Below, in pieces: positions 22,088 to 33,500 of a DNA stretch of 64,000 bases. Below the pieces are notes generated by a model. That model was not told where the DNA came from, did not search any database, and saw nothing but the letters and a program-made list of their open reading frames with translations. Source of the DNA: Cryptomeria japonica (Eukaryota > Streptophyta > Pinopsida > Cupressales > Cupressaceae); assembly GCF_030272615.1 (NCBI RefSeq), contig NC_081409.1, positions 476,566,573 through 476,630,572 of the forward strand. The letters run 5' to 3'. Numbering within the stretch: position 1 is the stretch's first letter; the number at the start of each line of letters is the position of its first letter. Position numbers and translations under genes: made by a program.

Positions 22088-22987
22088 TTAAGCATTATCT
22101 GCTAGCTGATAGATGAAACATCTTATAGACTGGAGCCACCCTTGTAAACTTCTCATTTGACTGACATTCTTTGGAGGTGGTATTTCCATTATAGCTTTAA
22201 CTTTTTTTGGATCTACTTCAATTCCTTTCACTGAAATAATGTATCCTAGGAGCTTTCCAGATGTGACTCCAAATGCACATTTCTTGGGATTTAATTTGAG
22301 TTTGAATTTTTCCATCCTGTTTAATATTGGACCTAGTTCTAATACATGTGTTGATATTAAAATAGATTTGACTAGAGTATCATCGACATAGTCCTCCATG
22401 TTTTTGTGCATCATGTCATGAAAAATTGTTGTTACAACTTTTTGATAAGTAGCGCCTGCATTTTTTAAGCCAAAGGGCATTACATTCCAGCAGAAAGTTC
22501 CCCATGCACAAGTGAATGTTGTTTTCTCTTGATCCTCATGTGCAATTTTGATCTGATTGTATCCAGAAAAACCATCCATCAGAGAGTACATTTCATAACC
22601 AACAATCATGTCCATGATCATGTCTATGTTTGGAAATGGAAAATCATCTTTTGGACAAGCTTTGTTTAAATCTCTGAAATCTATGAAAACATGTATTGAT
22701 TTGTTAGGTTTGGAAACAGGTACAATATTAGATATCCACTTGACATAATCAATTGCTCTGATGAATCCAACTTTTAGTAATTTTTCTAGCTCATCTTTAA
22801 CAAGTAATGCAACAAGAGGATGCATTTTTTGGAGTTTTTGCTTAACAGGTTTAACTCTGGGAGTGATAGAAAGATGATGCATTATGAGGTCAGGATCCAG
22901 ACCTGACATATCAGCATATGTCCATGTAAAATTAATCTTCTTTTCCATGAAGAAATCAGGAAATTCTTTTAGTTCTTCGGCTGACAA
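22088..22987 (-). CDS. Reverse transcriptase domain (element A)
   Basis: The longest open piece of the element, 299 codons. It holds FIDFRDLNKACPKDDFP (near residue 101), LMDGFSGYNQI (first catalytic Asp at about residue 138), MPFGLKNAGATYQ, and the YVDD catalytic box at residues 200-203, followed by FGVTSGKLLGYIIS. All polymerase catalytic aspartates are present. It is part of the pol polyprotein, not a separate gene, and the flanking frames contain stops. The final residues look frameshifted relative to the thumb/connection. Confidence 0.85.
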   Translation of the reverse strand: MSAEELKEFPDFFMEKKINFTWTYADMSGLDPDLIMHHLSITPRVKPVKQKLQKMHPLVALLVKDELEKLLKVGFIRAIDYVKWISNIVPVSKPNKSIHVFIDFRDLNKACPKDDFPFPNIDMIMDMIVGYEMYSLMDGFSGYNQIKIAHEDQEKTTFTCAWGTFCWNVMPFGLKNAGATYQKVVTTIFHDMMHKNMEDYVDDTLVKSILISTHVLELGPILNRMEKFKLKLNPKKCAFGVTSGKLLGYIISVKGIEVDPKKVKAIMEIPPPKNVSQMRSLQGWLQSIRCFIYQLADNA

Positions 22988-24199
22988 GGATTGAGCTACA
23001 TGTATGGTGTGTTGAGATTCTTCTCTTCCAATGTTTACTAGTTGTGTAGGTGCACTGATGATTTCTCTTGAAAGTGACCAGGAAAAATGTCTAGTATCTC
23101 ACCTTCAGGTGCCTCGAAGAGGTTTTCAATGTTAGGTATGTCCTTTATTTTTACTATTTTTATTTTGACACTGCCACAATGTGGTTTTCACCATCAGAAC
23201 TCTTTTTTTTCTTTTATTTTTATTTTTTCAACTAAGATACTTGACATATATTGTTGTCATGTTCTCACTTTGTTCACTGGTGAAAGAGCTGATTTGTTCA
23301 ACTATATTAAGATAACAGGATAATGTATAGTCGCCGGAAAAGGTAGGTATATTCAAATGTTGATCTTAGAGAGTACAGTCAATAAGCTCAGGATGTACCA
23401 GGGATAAAAATTTAACAGGTTCAAGGTAATTCATGGTATTGTCATCACAACCTTGGACCGACAAGTTGAGTTCTAGAAGAATACCTTGCATAAGCTTCTC
23501 TAGACCAAGAAGAGTTAGAACACGATTATCAAAGTTTACGTTAGTATTTAGGAAACCTAACCCAACAGACCTACCACTAGCACCGTCCTCTACTTTGGAC
23601 TGGACTACATATCATGGTTTGACAGTAACAGGTTCAACAGATAGAGTTTTGACATTCATGATGAAGTAGTCATAGTTTGGTGTTGAATAGGTAATGTCAT
23701 AATTAGATCTTATTTTAGAGTGACCAGAGTCAAAAGATGAAGCCTCTGACTCTTCTTCAAGTGGCTTAGTGAAAGCATGTATAGTATCAATATCTACATC
23801 TTTGATGCTGCAAGTTCCTTCATGATTTGGTTCAATGATCACTTGTAGTTGACATACCTGTTGACATAACCTTGATGACTCTGTTAGTCTCTATCATCTT
23901 TTCCATTCAGCTTCCTCTAGACTAATGATCGACCCTACTTCTATAGCCTCCAATTCTTCATTTGTAGGCCCATACCTAATTTTATCTATCTCATTAGAGA
24001 GAGATATAGTAGGTGAATAACTTTCTTGTGCTCTTCCTTCTTTCAGTAGTTGTTCATAGTTTTCTTGTCTTTTTAGTCTGATTTCCTCTATTTCCTTTTG
24101 CAATTTTAAGCGCACTATCTCGTGTGCTTCATCTATGATATCATTAGGTTCTTCAAAGTTTTATTTAGTAGATGCATCTGATAAAGGCTTTGGACCCTA

Positions 24200-25404
24200 T
24201 TCATACTCATTCAAGTTAGTTTCTGAATCATCTACTTGCATTCTTCCTGTATATGTGACTAGAATGTTCAGTGGTGCAAACAATTCTTTAATTCCTTCCA
24301 TCTCTTCTCTCATATCTTCTAGGATTTCTACTCCTTGTAGTGTTATTGCTGATATAGTTGGAACTTGGTTACAAGCTACTTCTCTTCTCTTGATTGCCAA
24401 TTCTTCTTGTTCTTTCTCATACTCTTCCTGAGTTTGTTGAGTATTTACTTCTTGTGATGTTTGATGTAGTATCTTTTTCCTCCACTTAGGCCGATGATGA
24501 GAAGTATGTTATTAATCTGATGACTCCTCTAAATGGTATCCAATTCCATCTTTATCATTTGTAGACTTAATTTGTAGATTAATAGGTTCAACAATATCTT
24601 CTTGACCCTTGCCTAGAGGACCGGTACCTGAATATCCCATATGTTGAATCATCTTATAGGCTGGACCATATTGTTCAGGGGAAATCTCACAGTGTTGCAC
24701 TTCTTTATTTTTACTTTCTTCTCTAAAAATCCATTTGAGAACAACCTCCTCTTATGTTTCATCTGCAAGGGAAGTAGAGGACTGTACAAAAATACCATCA
24801 TAAATGGCATTTGGAGTTGGAGTTTGTGGCTTCATAGCCTTGGATGGTTTTCTAGACTGTCTTGGCGATGGGGGAAAAGACATTAGTGAAAGTACAGGTT
24901 CTATCTTGTATCCATCCATGTCAGTACCTGTGATTTTCAATTTCTTTTTCAAGTCTTTCATCAAAGTTTCTAAACTTTTAGCTGCAGAGGCTACTCTTTT
25001 GTGAGGAATAAAGGTATCAGTACCGTATTTCAATGCATTACGGGTGTAGCTTGTATCAGTAGGAATACCGACTTCAACTCTATTATAAGGAAATTTCAAG
25101 CATTGATGATATGTAGATGGTACTGCTTGCATTTCATGAATCCATAGCCTGTTCAACAAGATGTTGTAGGAAAGAGGAAGGTCAAGCACCTAAAAAATAA
25201 CATCTCTTTCCATAGGTCCTACCATGATCGGTAATAGTACCAGACCTTTAGATGTTCTCTCTTCTTCATCATAAGCTTTGATTGTTATTTTCTTTGCTGG
25301 ATCAATGACATTTTCATAAAATCCCAACTGTATTAGTAAATTGTAGGTACAAATATTCAACCCAGCGCCTCCATCTAACAAAACACGTTTGACTCGATGT
25401 TTAT
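24200..25404 (-). pseudogene. Protease region with adjacent G-patch-like motif (element A)
   Basis: The protease active site reads VLLDGGAGLNI near 25350-25390, a DGG form of the usual D(S/T)G. A Lys/Ser/Pro-rich linker follows. At 24581-24643 lies HMGYSGTGPLGKGQ followed by EPI, which matches the G-patch pattern (Gly-rich, aromatic, Gly-Leu-Gly-Lys) apart from Pro-Leu at the GLG site. G-patches next to proteases are known in some retroelements and betaretroviruses, where they bind nucleic acid. One stop separates the protease and linker. Confidence 0.65.
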
Positions 25405-26595
25405 TGTGTGTGTGAAAAAGTGAAAAGAAGTCTGATAGCTGCAGGCACAACACTTCAATTAAGTCATTAGATGCATGGTAAGACAAATATAAACATGAAT
25501 AATAAAACCATAACAAAGCGACTAATTGCCTTCTAAAAGATGCGAGTATAGGATTGCTCTCAGATTTTTATAAGCAATACCAGTGACTAGACTACACCAA
25601 GACGAAGGATTTAATCTATATGAGCATGAGATTAAACTGTATGGATGCAAGATGGATGAATAATTCAAGAAATAATGATTCAAGAAATATGGATTCAAGT
25701 AATAATGAATAAACTAAATATGCAAAAAGCTAAACTAAGATGCAATAATCTCAAAAAAAGCAAGCACAACATCTTCAATGACTCCAGAGCAAAATCAACA
25801 TAATAATAATAATCTCCAAGGTGTTTCTCAAGTATCTCTGGGGTGATTTGAATGAGAGCTGAAGGCTGAATTTATAGAAAATCACAAGAGAGATCAAGAA
25901 AAAGCACAATTAAGAATTAATTGAAATAATTGAGAAATCAGGTTCAGTTAACCTTGAGATAGATTCCAATTATAATTTAATTGAAATGCATTCAGATAAG
26001 AAGTTCAAGCTGCATTAGAAATAAGAATTAATTAATTCCATGCACTTTGTGATAAGAATAGGTAATATTCTTTGATTTATTCAAGAAAGGAGTCTTTTCA
26101 ATGCAACTGAACTTCTTTTTCTCAAAAGCTGCGAGTTCCAATTTTAGAGAATGATTAATAATTCAATTAATTATTTTTTCTGATTTCAAGTTCTCAATTT
26201 AGAAAAAGAAATAATATCTCAAGTTTGATTTCTCTCTCAATTTAATTCTTTTATTTTATTTTCAATTTAACTCTTGCTTTGTGATTAATTCCTCTTTTGT
26301 AATAAATTAATTCCTTTTTTGCATGATTAAATGACAAATTTATTAATTAATTAAATATGCTAGTATATTTAATAAATTAAATAGGATAATTGATCAAAAT
26401 GATATTCTTGGAATGATTCAATTAATTAAATAAATATTTAATTAATATTGAGTAATTTACTTGTCATGTGACATTTGATGATTGAAGAATTAATTAATGT
26501 GCTCAAGATTGATTTAATTGCCTTTGGTTAGGACCTTGGTGATGTTGTCGAGATTAGGGGCCCATGGTTTAGATGACCAATTTTAGGGTATTACA
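25405..26595 (-). repeat. 3' LTR of related gypsy element B
   Basis: Same ends and order as LTR A, starting TGTAATACCC at 26595 and ending CACACACA at 25405, but shorter (1191 versus 1295 bp). It sits directly against the interrupted protease reading frame of element A, so element B appears to have inserted into element A in the same orientation. Confidence 0.7.
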
Positions 26596-26608
26596 TTTTC
26601 CCCTCTTT
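26596..26608 (-). other. Polypurine tract of element B
   Basis: AAAGAGGGGAAAA on the minus strand adjoins the LTR start; one base differs from the A copy. Confidence 0.65.
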
Positions 26609-26664
26609 GAATTAATGTGTAAGCAGTGCATTGGTTCAAAGAATAGTTGATGTCTAGGAGATGT

Positions 26665-26935
26665 CAGTTCTAAACTTGATTGATCATGAACCAGATGAAG
26701 AGCAAGGTGTTTAGTTTGATTTGAAGTGATGAAGTTGAACAAAGTTGATTAAAGCGATACCGATCTTGAACTTGATTGAACTAGGAACGATAGAGAGCAA
26801 AGATACCAAACTTGAACTTGATTGATCAAGAAGCAGATCTTACTGATCTAGAACTTGATTGAACTAGACACAGCGAGCAAAGATAAAATTGATCTTGAAC
26901 TTGATTGATCAAGATACGATGAGCAAAGATAAATT
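26665..26935. repeat. Tandem repeat next to the PPT of element B
   Basis: Five to six units anchored by GAACTTGATTGA(A/T)C, homologous to the array at 14900-15270 but with fewer copies and GAGCAAAGATA in place of GAGCGAGAGATA. Confidence 0.65.
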
Positions 26936-27432
26936 GTCCCAATTCGATTCGGATGATCGAGAGACATCGACTTGATGTGAAGCAATGAAGCTGAGATGCC
27001 CCTTAGCAATAAGAATTTGATTTTCTTTAGTTGAAAAATATTTTTTGCTAGACTTTGATGAAGATTTGAAAATTTTCTCGACTTTGAAGATGTGAGGACA
27101 TAAGGTCATGAGTATGCCCCCTCGGGAGCGAAATCGAAAGATAGCAAGGGTACATGATGATTAGGCAATTGTTTATTGATGATAATTATTTGAGCACAAA
27201 TTGATTCAGAGGAATTTTTGAAAATTCGGCATTGATTAATGAGAAATTGAGCACAAATTGAAGCAAGAATGAGCATCTTATGAAAAAGCGCTAAGTGGTC
27301 CAAATTGTGAAATTGACTAGGAAAATGATCTCATATTTTGATTTCAATCCCAAAAATGGAATCAATGAGAAAATTAGCTAAGGGTACAATTTTCATGTCC
27401 ATCAGAGCAAGTTGAAAAATTAGGGTTTTGAC

Positions 27433-27440
27433 TATATATG
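27433..27440 (+). promoter_or_regulatory. TATA box of antisense PMD gene, copy B
   Basis: TATATATG lies 81 bp upstream of the exon 1 ATG at 27514, in the same position as in copies A and C. Confidence 0.55.
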
Positions 27441-27513
27441 GGGTAAAAGTGTCATTTTCAAATCATTTAAACCCTCCCAAGTTTGAAAATTCAAAAAGCC
27501 TTCTGCGAAGAAA

Positions 27514-27837
27514 ATGGTGGTTCCCATCCAGGAGCATCGATTCCAGCGCTAGAGATGACATAATCGACCTCAGAACTATGAGGCAATGGTAACTGATCGA
27601 TCTTAAACCTGTTAATCATTTCAATTTTGAATTTTTTTGTTGAATTTTTTAATTTTTGGCACATTGAAGTCAGACATTTTCATTTTGTTGTGCGAGACAG
27701 GATCTTGTCTTGTATGACAAACTAATTAAGTTTGTTTTATCATTTAAGTCCACTAGTTTTGTCATAATATGCCTACCCTTATGTCTTACGAGAACCTTCA
27801 AAATAGCCCATTTTGTCGTCCTAGAGCTAATCTTGTG
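27514..27837 (+). pseudogene. Antisense PMD gene, copy B: exon 1 and truncated intron only
   Basis: Exon 1 (27514-27588, exactly 75 nt, reading MVVPIQEHRF at the start) ends at a GTAACT donor. Codon 13 is TAG and codon 15 is TGA, the latter shared with copies A and C. The intron aligns to that of copy A for about 250 bp and then stops at about 27837, where chromovirus LTR sequence begins. Exon 2 and the pol of this element are absent from the window. Confidence 0.7.
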
Positions 27838-29217
27838 CTCCCCGTGCTAGGAGATGAGACAAGGTCCCAACACACACTCTTAACCTAAGATGACCCTAAT
27901 AACCAAAGAGACTAATCACACAAGGACACTCATGCAAGAACCAACATAATACAACAAGAATAAACTCCCAGAAGCTTAAAATTCAACAATATATAAAATG
28001 CAACCAATTAAGCATAATCATGATTCATCAAAGGAACACATGTAGGGGTGGAGTGTTATCACATGCCATCCTCTAACATAACAATTAAAATAACATGAGG
28101 CACTAGCCCGATGGACATGTGGAGCCACCTCAACCTATGAGAGATCAAGGGAGATTGACTTTTCACAACAATTGCCTTCTCATGCTTATCCTAAAACATC
28201 CACCCTAGGATCAAGTCATGAGGTTCACATTAATTAATATCTTTATTAATGAATCTAACTACCCAACCCATTCATTATTAGGTTATCACTTATTTACAAA
28301 TCATGGTAAACTCCCAATGTGCCCTGGTGGTCTAGACTTCATGCATCATTACAAGGAACCTCATGCAAGCCTATCTCTCATGACCCCGGTCATCACAAGG
28401 AAGTCCACTCCCCCTAACATGGCCCAAACAAAAAAACACAAGAGACTCCAATCCAACATAAATTTGTAGGCACAATGCATACATAGAGAAACCATAAAAA
28501 ACCAAAATGCAAAAGAGCAAGAGCTCCAACTTGCAAACCGTGTGATGGAAAGTAGTTGAAGAAGAACATCCCACAAAGCCAAGCCAAAATCCAAGTGCAA
28601 AATCGAAAGCCAAAAGAAAATACTCATAGAGAAATTTTTTAGGAAGAAGCAACTCGAAAAACCTCACGAGAAAGAAAATAAAAAGCCAACAATAACTAAA
28701 ACCCTAGGCACACTCTTGACCAATCAAAATATTCGGTTTAGAATATATTTTACCAACCCCACCACATAATATAATTTTACCTCCCATTTCAAATTTAACC
28801 ATTCAGACAAAAGTGTAGGTAAGGTAAATATAAAATATATTTATACAACCAATTGGGTGAATTATATTATTATTTTATTTTAAAGTGTTTATACACCCCA
28901 CTTAAATATAGGTCAAACTTTATAAATATACATAAGCTATAAACATAAATAATCAAATGGGGAAATTAAATTAAATAAACCAAAAACTCATAAATAAATA
29001 AAAGAACCAAATAAATATTAAATATCAAATAAACAATTAAACCATGGGCAAATAAATAATCAAATACCAATAAAAGTTAAATCACAAATATTAAATAAAT
29101 ATTAAACAACCATAAAGGTTAAAGAATTAAATATTAAATAAATATCGAATAATCATAAAATCGATAAACATTAATTATCAAATAAATATAAATACCAAAT
29201 AATTAAATACTCAAAAC
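27838..29217 (-). repeat. Rearranged chromovirus LTR fragment (R1)
   Basis: Homologous to 48252-50790 of the right LTR but missing about 1.1 kb at position 28464. It begins mid-LTR (GTGCTAGGAGATGA) and is followed at 29218 by sequence from an earlier point of the LTR, so R1 duplicates LTR sequence that occurs again at 35785-38300. It probably arose by a local rearrangement or strand switch within the left LTR. Confidence 0.7.
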
Positions 29218-29423
29218 TACTACATAGAGGAATAATATATTACATGAGTTCCATCATATTCACTACATAAATCTGCTACAAGGTACATCCATAATCATCA
29301 TGAAGAAGAATGCACATCCACACAAAATGAATCAAAGAGAACATCCCAATGGCTAAAAAGCACCAACCACCCGACCATGTGGAACCAAAGGAACCACCCC
29401 CATGATAGGAGATGACACAAGGT

Positions 29424-29428
29424 CCCAA
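29424..29428 (+). other. Target-site duplication of Copia-1, left copy
   Basis: CCCAA, repeated at 35780-35784. The empty site (GGTCCCAACACACACTC) is present in R1 near 27862 and, with one change, in the right LTR near 48277. Confidence 0.85.
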
Positions 29429-30489
29429 TGTTGGTATTTTGGTATGGTTTTGTCATTGATGTCAACACCTACTAAAACACTAGCACTTTGGAGATCCAAC
29501 AGTATTCACCAGCAAGCAAGTAATTATTGCACAGTTACTGGTATATGGTTCATCGACAGGATATAATGATCACCGACACTTGGAATGATATGGAAGACAC
29601 TTGGTAATGTCGAAGACATCATGTGGACACTTTGTTTTGAAGAATTAATCATTGGTATATTCATATTTACATATTTGCTTTTACCGGTAAATAGGTCCAG
29701 GGTTACCTAGGGTTACACCGGCAGGTTTACCTTTTCCAGATCAACATGGCACGCTATGGAGATGATTTATTATTTTTGTAAATGCATTAAGCTGACATGT
29801 TCAATCGGTTATTGCATTAGATATTATATTGTTTGTAAAATGTTTTTATTGTAATATCTTGTAGAGCTGACCTATTAAAATTGGTCTTAGGTTATGGTAT
29901 AAATGTAAGATCTTATTTGTAAGATCAAATGTGGAATGAGAGAAAAAGGATTGTAAGAAGATATATGCGAGATTAATCAGAGGTATACATGAAGACATCA
30001 TTTGAAGGTGAAGCTAGGTTTTTGTAGAAGCATATCAGCATTACACCAGTACTAAATCTAGCATATGAAGATGCTATTTTGTGCAGTACATTCTTATTGG
30101 ATTTAACCATCCAACTATAGTCAGTGTGACTCCCATTTTGTGATTGAGCGGTGAGCTCTAGGTTGTTGGCCTTTCTGCATGTGCAAACCCCATTTATGTA
30201 CACTTACTATCTGCAGTAGTATCATCTGATTGTGGGTAAGGTTTCCCACCGTGGTTTTTCCCCTTACAGGGTTTCCACATACAAATATTGGTGTTATGTG
30301 TTGTGGATGACTTTATGTTTGTGTTTCATGCATTAATCTTTACCGATATAGAAATTTACTGTTAACACTATCTACCGGCATACTTAACTGGTTTACCTAT
30401 ATTAAGCATTAAGTTGGTTTAATGGTTTTTTATTTGAATTTATTAGATAACTGATTCAAACCCCTCTCAGTTGTCTCCAGGACCTAACA
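29429..30489 (+). repeat. 5' LTR of Copia-1
   Basis: Begins TGTTGGTATTTTGG and ends ACCTAACA, directly before a tRNA-Met-type primer binding site. At 1061 bp it is longer than the 3' LTR because the latter carries a deletion. Confidence 0.9.
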
Positions 30490-30490
30490 A

Positions 30491-30503
30491 TTGTTATCAG
30501 AGC
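30491..30503 (+). other. Primer binding site of Copia-1
   Basis: TTGTTATCAGAGC matches the initiator-tRNA-Met site TGGTATCAGAGC with a changed start, two bases after the LTR end. Confidence 0.7.
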
Positions 30504-30545
30504 TTAGTCCTCTTTTGCAGAAGTTTAACAACTTGAGGAGATCCA

Positions 30546-33500
30546 ATGACTACTAATTATTTCAGGAAGGACAGTCCTAAACTTGATGGAACCAACTATG
30601 GGATATGGAAGATCAAAATGGAGACACATCTGAATTGCATTGGTAAAGACATCTGGGGAGTTACAAAGAATGGTTATACTGCTGTTGTAGCTGGTCAGAC
30701 TGCTCCAACTACCTTAGCTAAAGATGAGGAGAATGATTGCAAAACAAGAGAAGCACTTTTGAGCACTTTATCAGATCAACAAATCATGGGATTATTAGAT
30801 AGGTCTACTGCTAAAGCTATTTGGGATCATTTGGAAACATTGAATGAAGGAGATTCCACAGTCAAGATTGCAAAACTTGAAAGTTACTGAGTCAGGTATG
30901 AACATCTGAAAATGGAAGAAGATGAAAGGATTTCTGCTTTTATGGAAAGAGTAAATGAAATTATTTTGGGTATTAAATGTTGTGGAGGAACCTTGAGTGA
31001 GGATGAAATTGTTTCAAAAATCTCAAGAGGATTGCCACCGACATATAAAATGAAGGTTACTGCTATAAATGAGTTGAGAACAATGCCTAATACATCAGTA
31101 ACTAGGGATACATTGATTGGAAAACTTTAAGCTTTTGAAATTGAGGAATTTTGTCCTATTGCTATTATAAAGATAGATTTGGCCTTTAAAGCATCAACAT
31201 CATCTGCTCCATCATTTGACAAATTAGATTGGAAAGCCTTTTATGCAAGAGAACTTGAAGAAACTAGGAAGGAGAGTGAAGAACTTGAAGAACTTGAAGC
31301 ACTATTTGTAAGGAAAATGCCAAAAGGTCTAGTTGGAAGTAAGTATGAAGGTAAAGCACCCTTTAAATGTTTTAACTACAATAAGATTGGTCATATGGCT
31401 TCGAGATGCCCTGATAGACATGCTAGACTAAGAGAAGAAGCTAGAAGAACATACAAGCCTAATCCTAAATATCAGAGATACAAATTTAAGAAGAACAAAG
31501 ACAAATCTTGTTACATTGATGATGAAGGTGTGACTGATGATTCTGATGAGGATCCAGCAGACAATGGATGGGTTTTTTTTGCCATAATAGAAGATCAACC
31601 AGCACCTACTACTCAACCAGTAGAACAAGCCCTAGTAGCTAAAGTTGAAGTAAAGGATGAATGGATCATTGACTCTGGATGCTCACATCAGATGATAGGA
31701 GACAAAAGTAAATTCTTGAACTTTCAAGAATACAATGGAGGTTTAGTAAGATTTGGAGATGACAAAGCCTGTTCAATCAAAGGTAAAGGTTCAAGATCTC
31801 TTGATGGCAAGCATAACACTAACAATGTCTACTATGTTGAAGGATTAAAGCATAATCTTTTAAGTGTTGCTCAATTGGTTGAGAAGGGATTTCAATTACA
31901 ATTTAAGAATGGAAAATGCAAAATCATGAATAGAACTGGTTTAGAGATTGCAACTGGTAATTAGACTAGAGGTAATATCTTTCATTTGAATAACAGTGAA
32001 AATGCATGCTTGATTGCACATATAGATGAAAGTTGGTTATGGCATAAGAGACTATTTCATGTAAACTTTGATTGCATGGTGAAGATCAATACTTCTAAGG
32101 CAGTTAGAGATCTACCTAAAATTGTGAAACCTTATAATACAATTTGTAAGGAATGTCAATTTGGAAAACAAGTTAGAGCTAGTTTCAAAAGTATTCCAGA
32201 AAAATCCAATAATGCTCTTGATTTGATTCACACTGATTTATGTGGTCCAGCTAGAACTAAAAGCTTACAAGGTGATAGATATTTCATGCTAATTATTGAT
32301 GATTATTCTAGAATGTGTTGGGTTACTTTTCTTAGAGAAAAATCAAAAGCACTTGGAAAGTTCAAACTATTCAAAGCAATGGTTGAAAATGAAACCGGTA
32401 AGAAAATCAAATGTTTAAGATTAGATCAAGGAGGAGAATTCACATCTAAGGACTTTAATACATTCTGTGAAGTGAATGGAATCAGAAGACAGCTATCAGC
32501 ACCTCGGACACCACAGCAGAATGGAGTTGTTGAAAGGAAAAATAGAACTATCTTGGATGCAATAAGAAGTATGTTATCTGAAGAAAATTTACCACATGTG
32601 TATTAGAGAGAAGCAATTAGCACAGCCGTCTATACATTCAACAAATTTCACATCAAAGGTGAAACCAATAAGACCCCTCATGAACTATTGTTTGGTAATA
32701 CTCCTACTCTTAAGTATTTCAAAATTTTTGGAAGTAAATGTTATATTAGAAGAGATGAGTATATTGGAAAATTTGATCATAGAAGTGATGAAGGAATATT
32801 TCTTGGTTATTCATCTAAGAGCAAGGCATATAGATGTTTTAACAAGAGATTGCAGAAAATTGTTGAGAGTACAAATGTAAAGATTGATGAACAATTCAGA
32901 GGAACTTTAAGGTATATAGACTTTGAACCGGTAACAAAAGTTGTGAGAAATGAACCTACACTAAATCCACCGGTATAGAATGAAGATCCAGTTACCCCGA
33001 TACCATCAGAGGACTCCACAGTAATTGAAGAACAATAGCAAACTAAGACACCCCGGTATGTAAGATTGAATCATTCTGAATATTAGATAATTGGAAACAA
33101 ATTTAAAGGAGTTATGACAAGAGGAAGATTGGCAAATGAAGAGGTATGTCTTATTTCTCAAATTGAACCATCATCTGTTAATCAGGCATGTGAAGATAAA
33201 TTTTGGATTAAAGCTATGGAAGAACAATTAGGACAAATTGAGAAAAATAATACTTGGACATTAGTTCCCTGGCCTAAAGATAAAAATGTAATTGGAACCA
33301 AATGGGTATTTAGAAACAAACTTAATGAAGATGGTAAGGTTGTCAGAAATTAAGAAAGATTAGTGTGTAAGGGATATTCTCTGAAAGAAGGAGTTGATTA
33401 CAATGAAACCTTTGCACCGATAGCTAGAATTGAGGCAGTCGGATTATTCTTGGCCTTTGCAGCTCATAGGAACTACAAAGTTTATCAAATGGATATTAAA

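Larger units (their letters stand above)
19581..25404 (-). pseudogene. pol polyprotein of Tat-like Ty3/gypsy element A, 5' truncated
   Basis: Minus-strand domain order is aspartic protease, G-patch-like motif, reverse transcriptase, RNase H, second (archaeal-type) RNase H, HHCC zinc-binding region, integrase core and integrase C-terminal part. A second RNase H after the first is the recognised signature of the Tat/Athila-Tat group. Reading starts abruptly at 25404, where LTR B begins, so gag and the protease N-terminus are missing. Many stops occur, and two catalytic positions are changed (see the RNase H and integrase entries). The tail near 19590-19690 encodes two Lys-Pro-Gly-Lys-Gln-Ala-Pro-like blocks in a broken frame. 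Confidence 0.85.
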
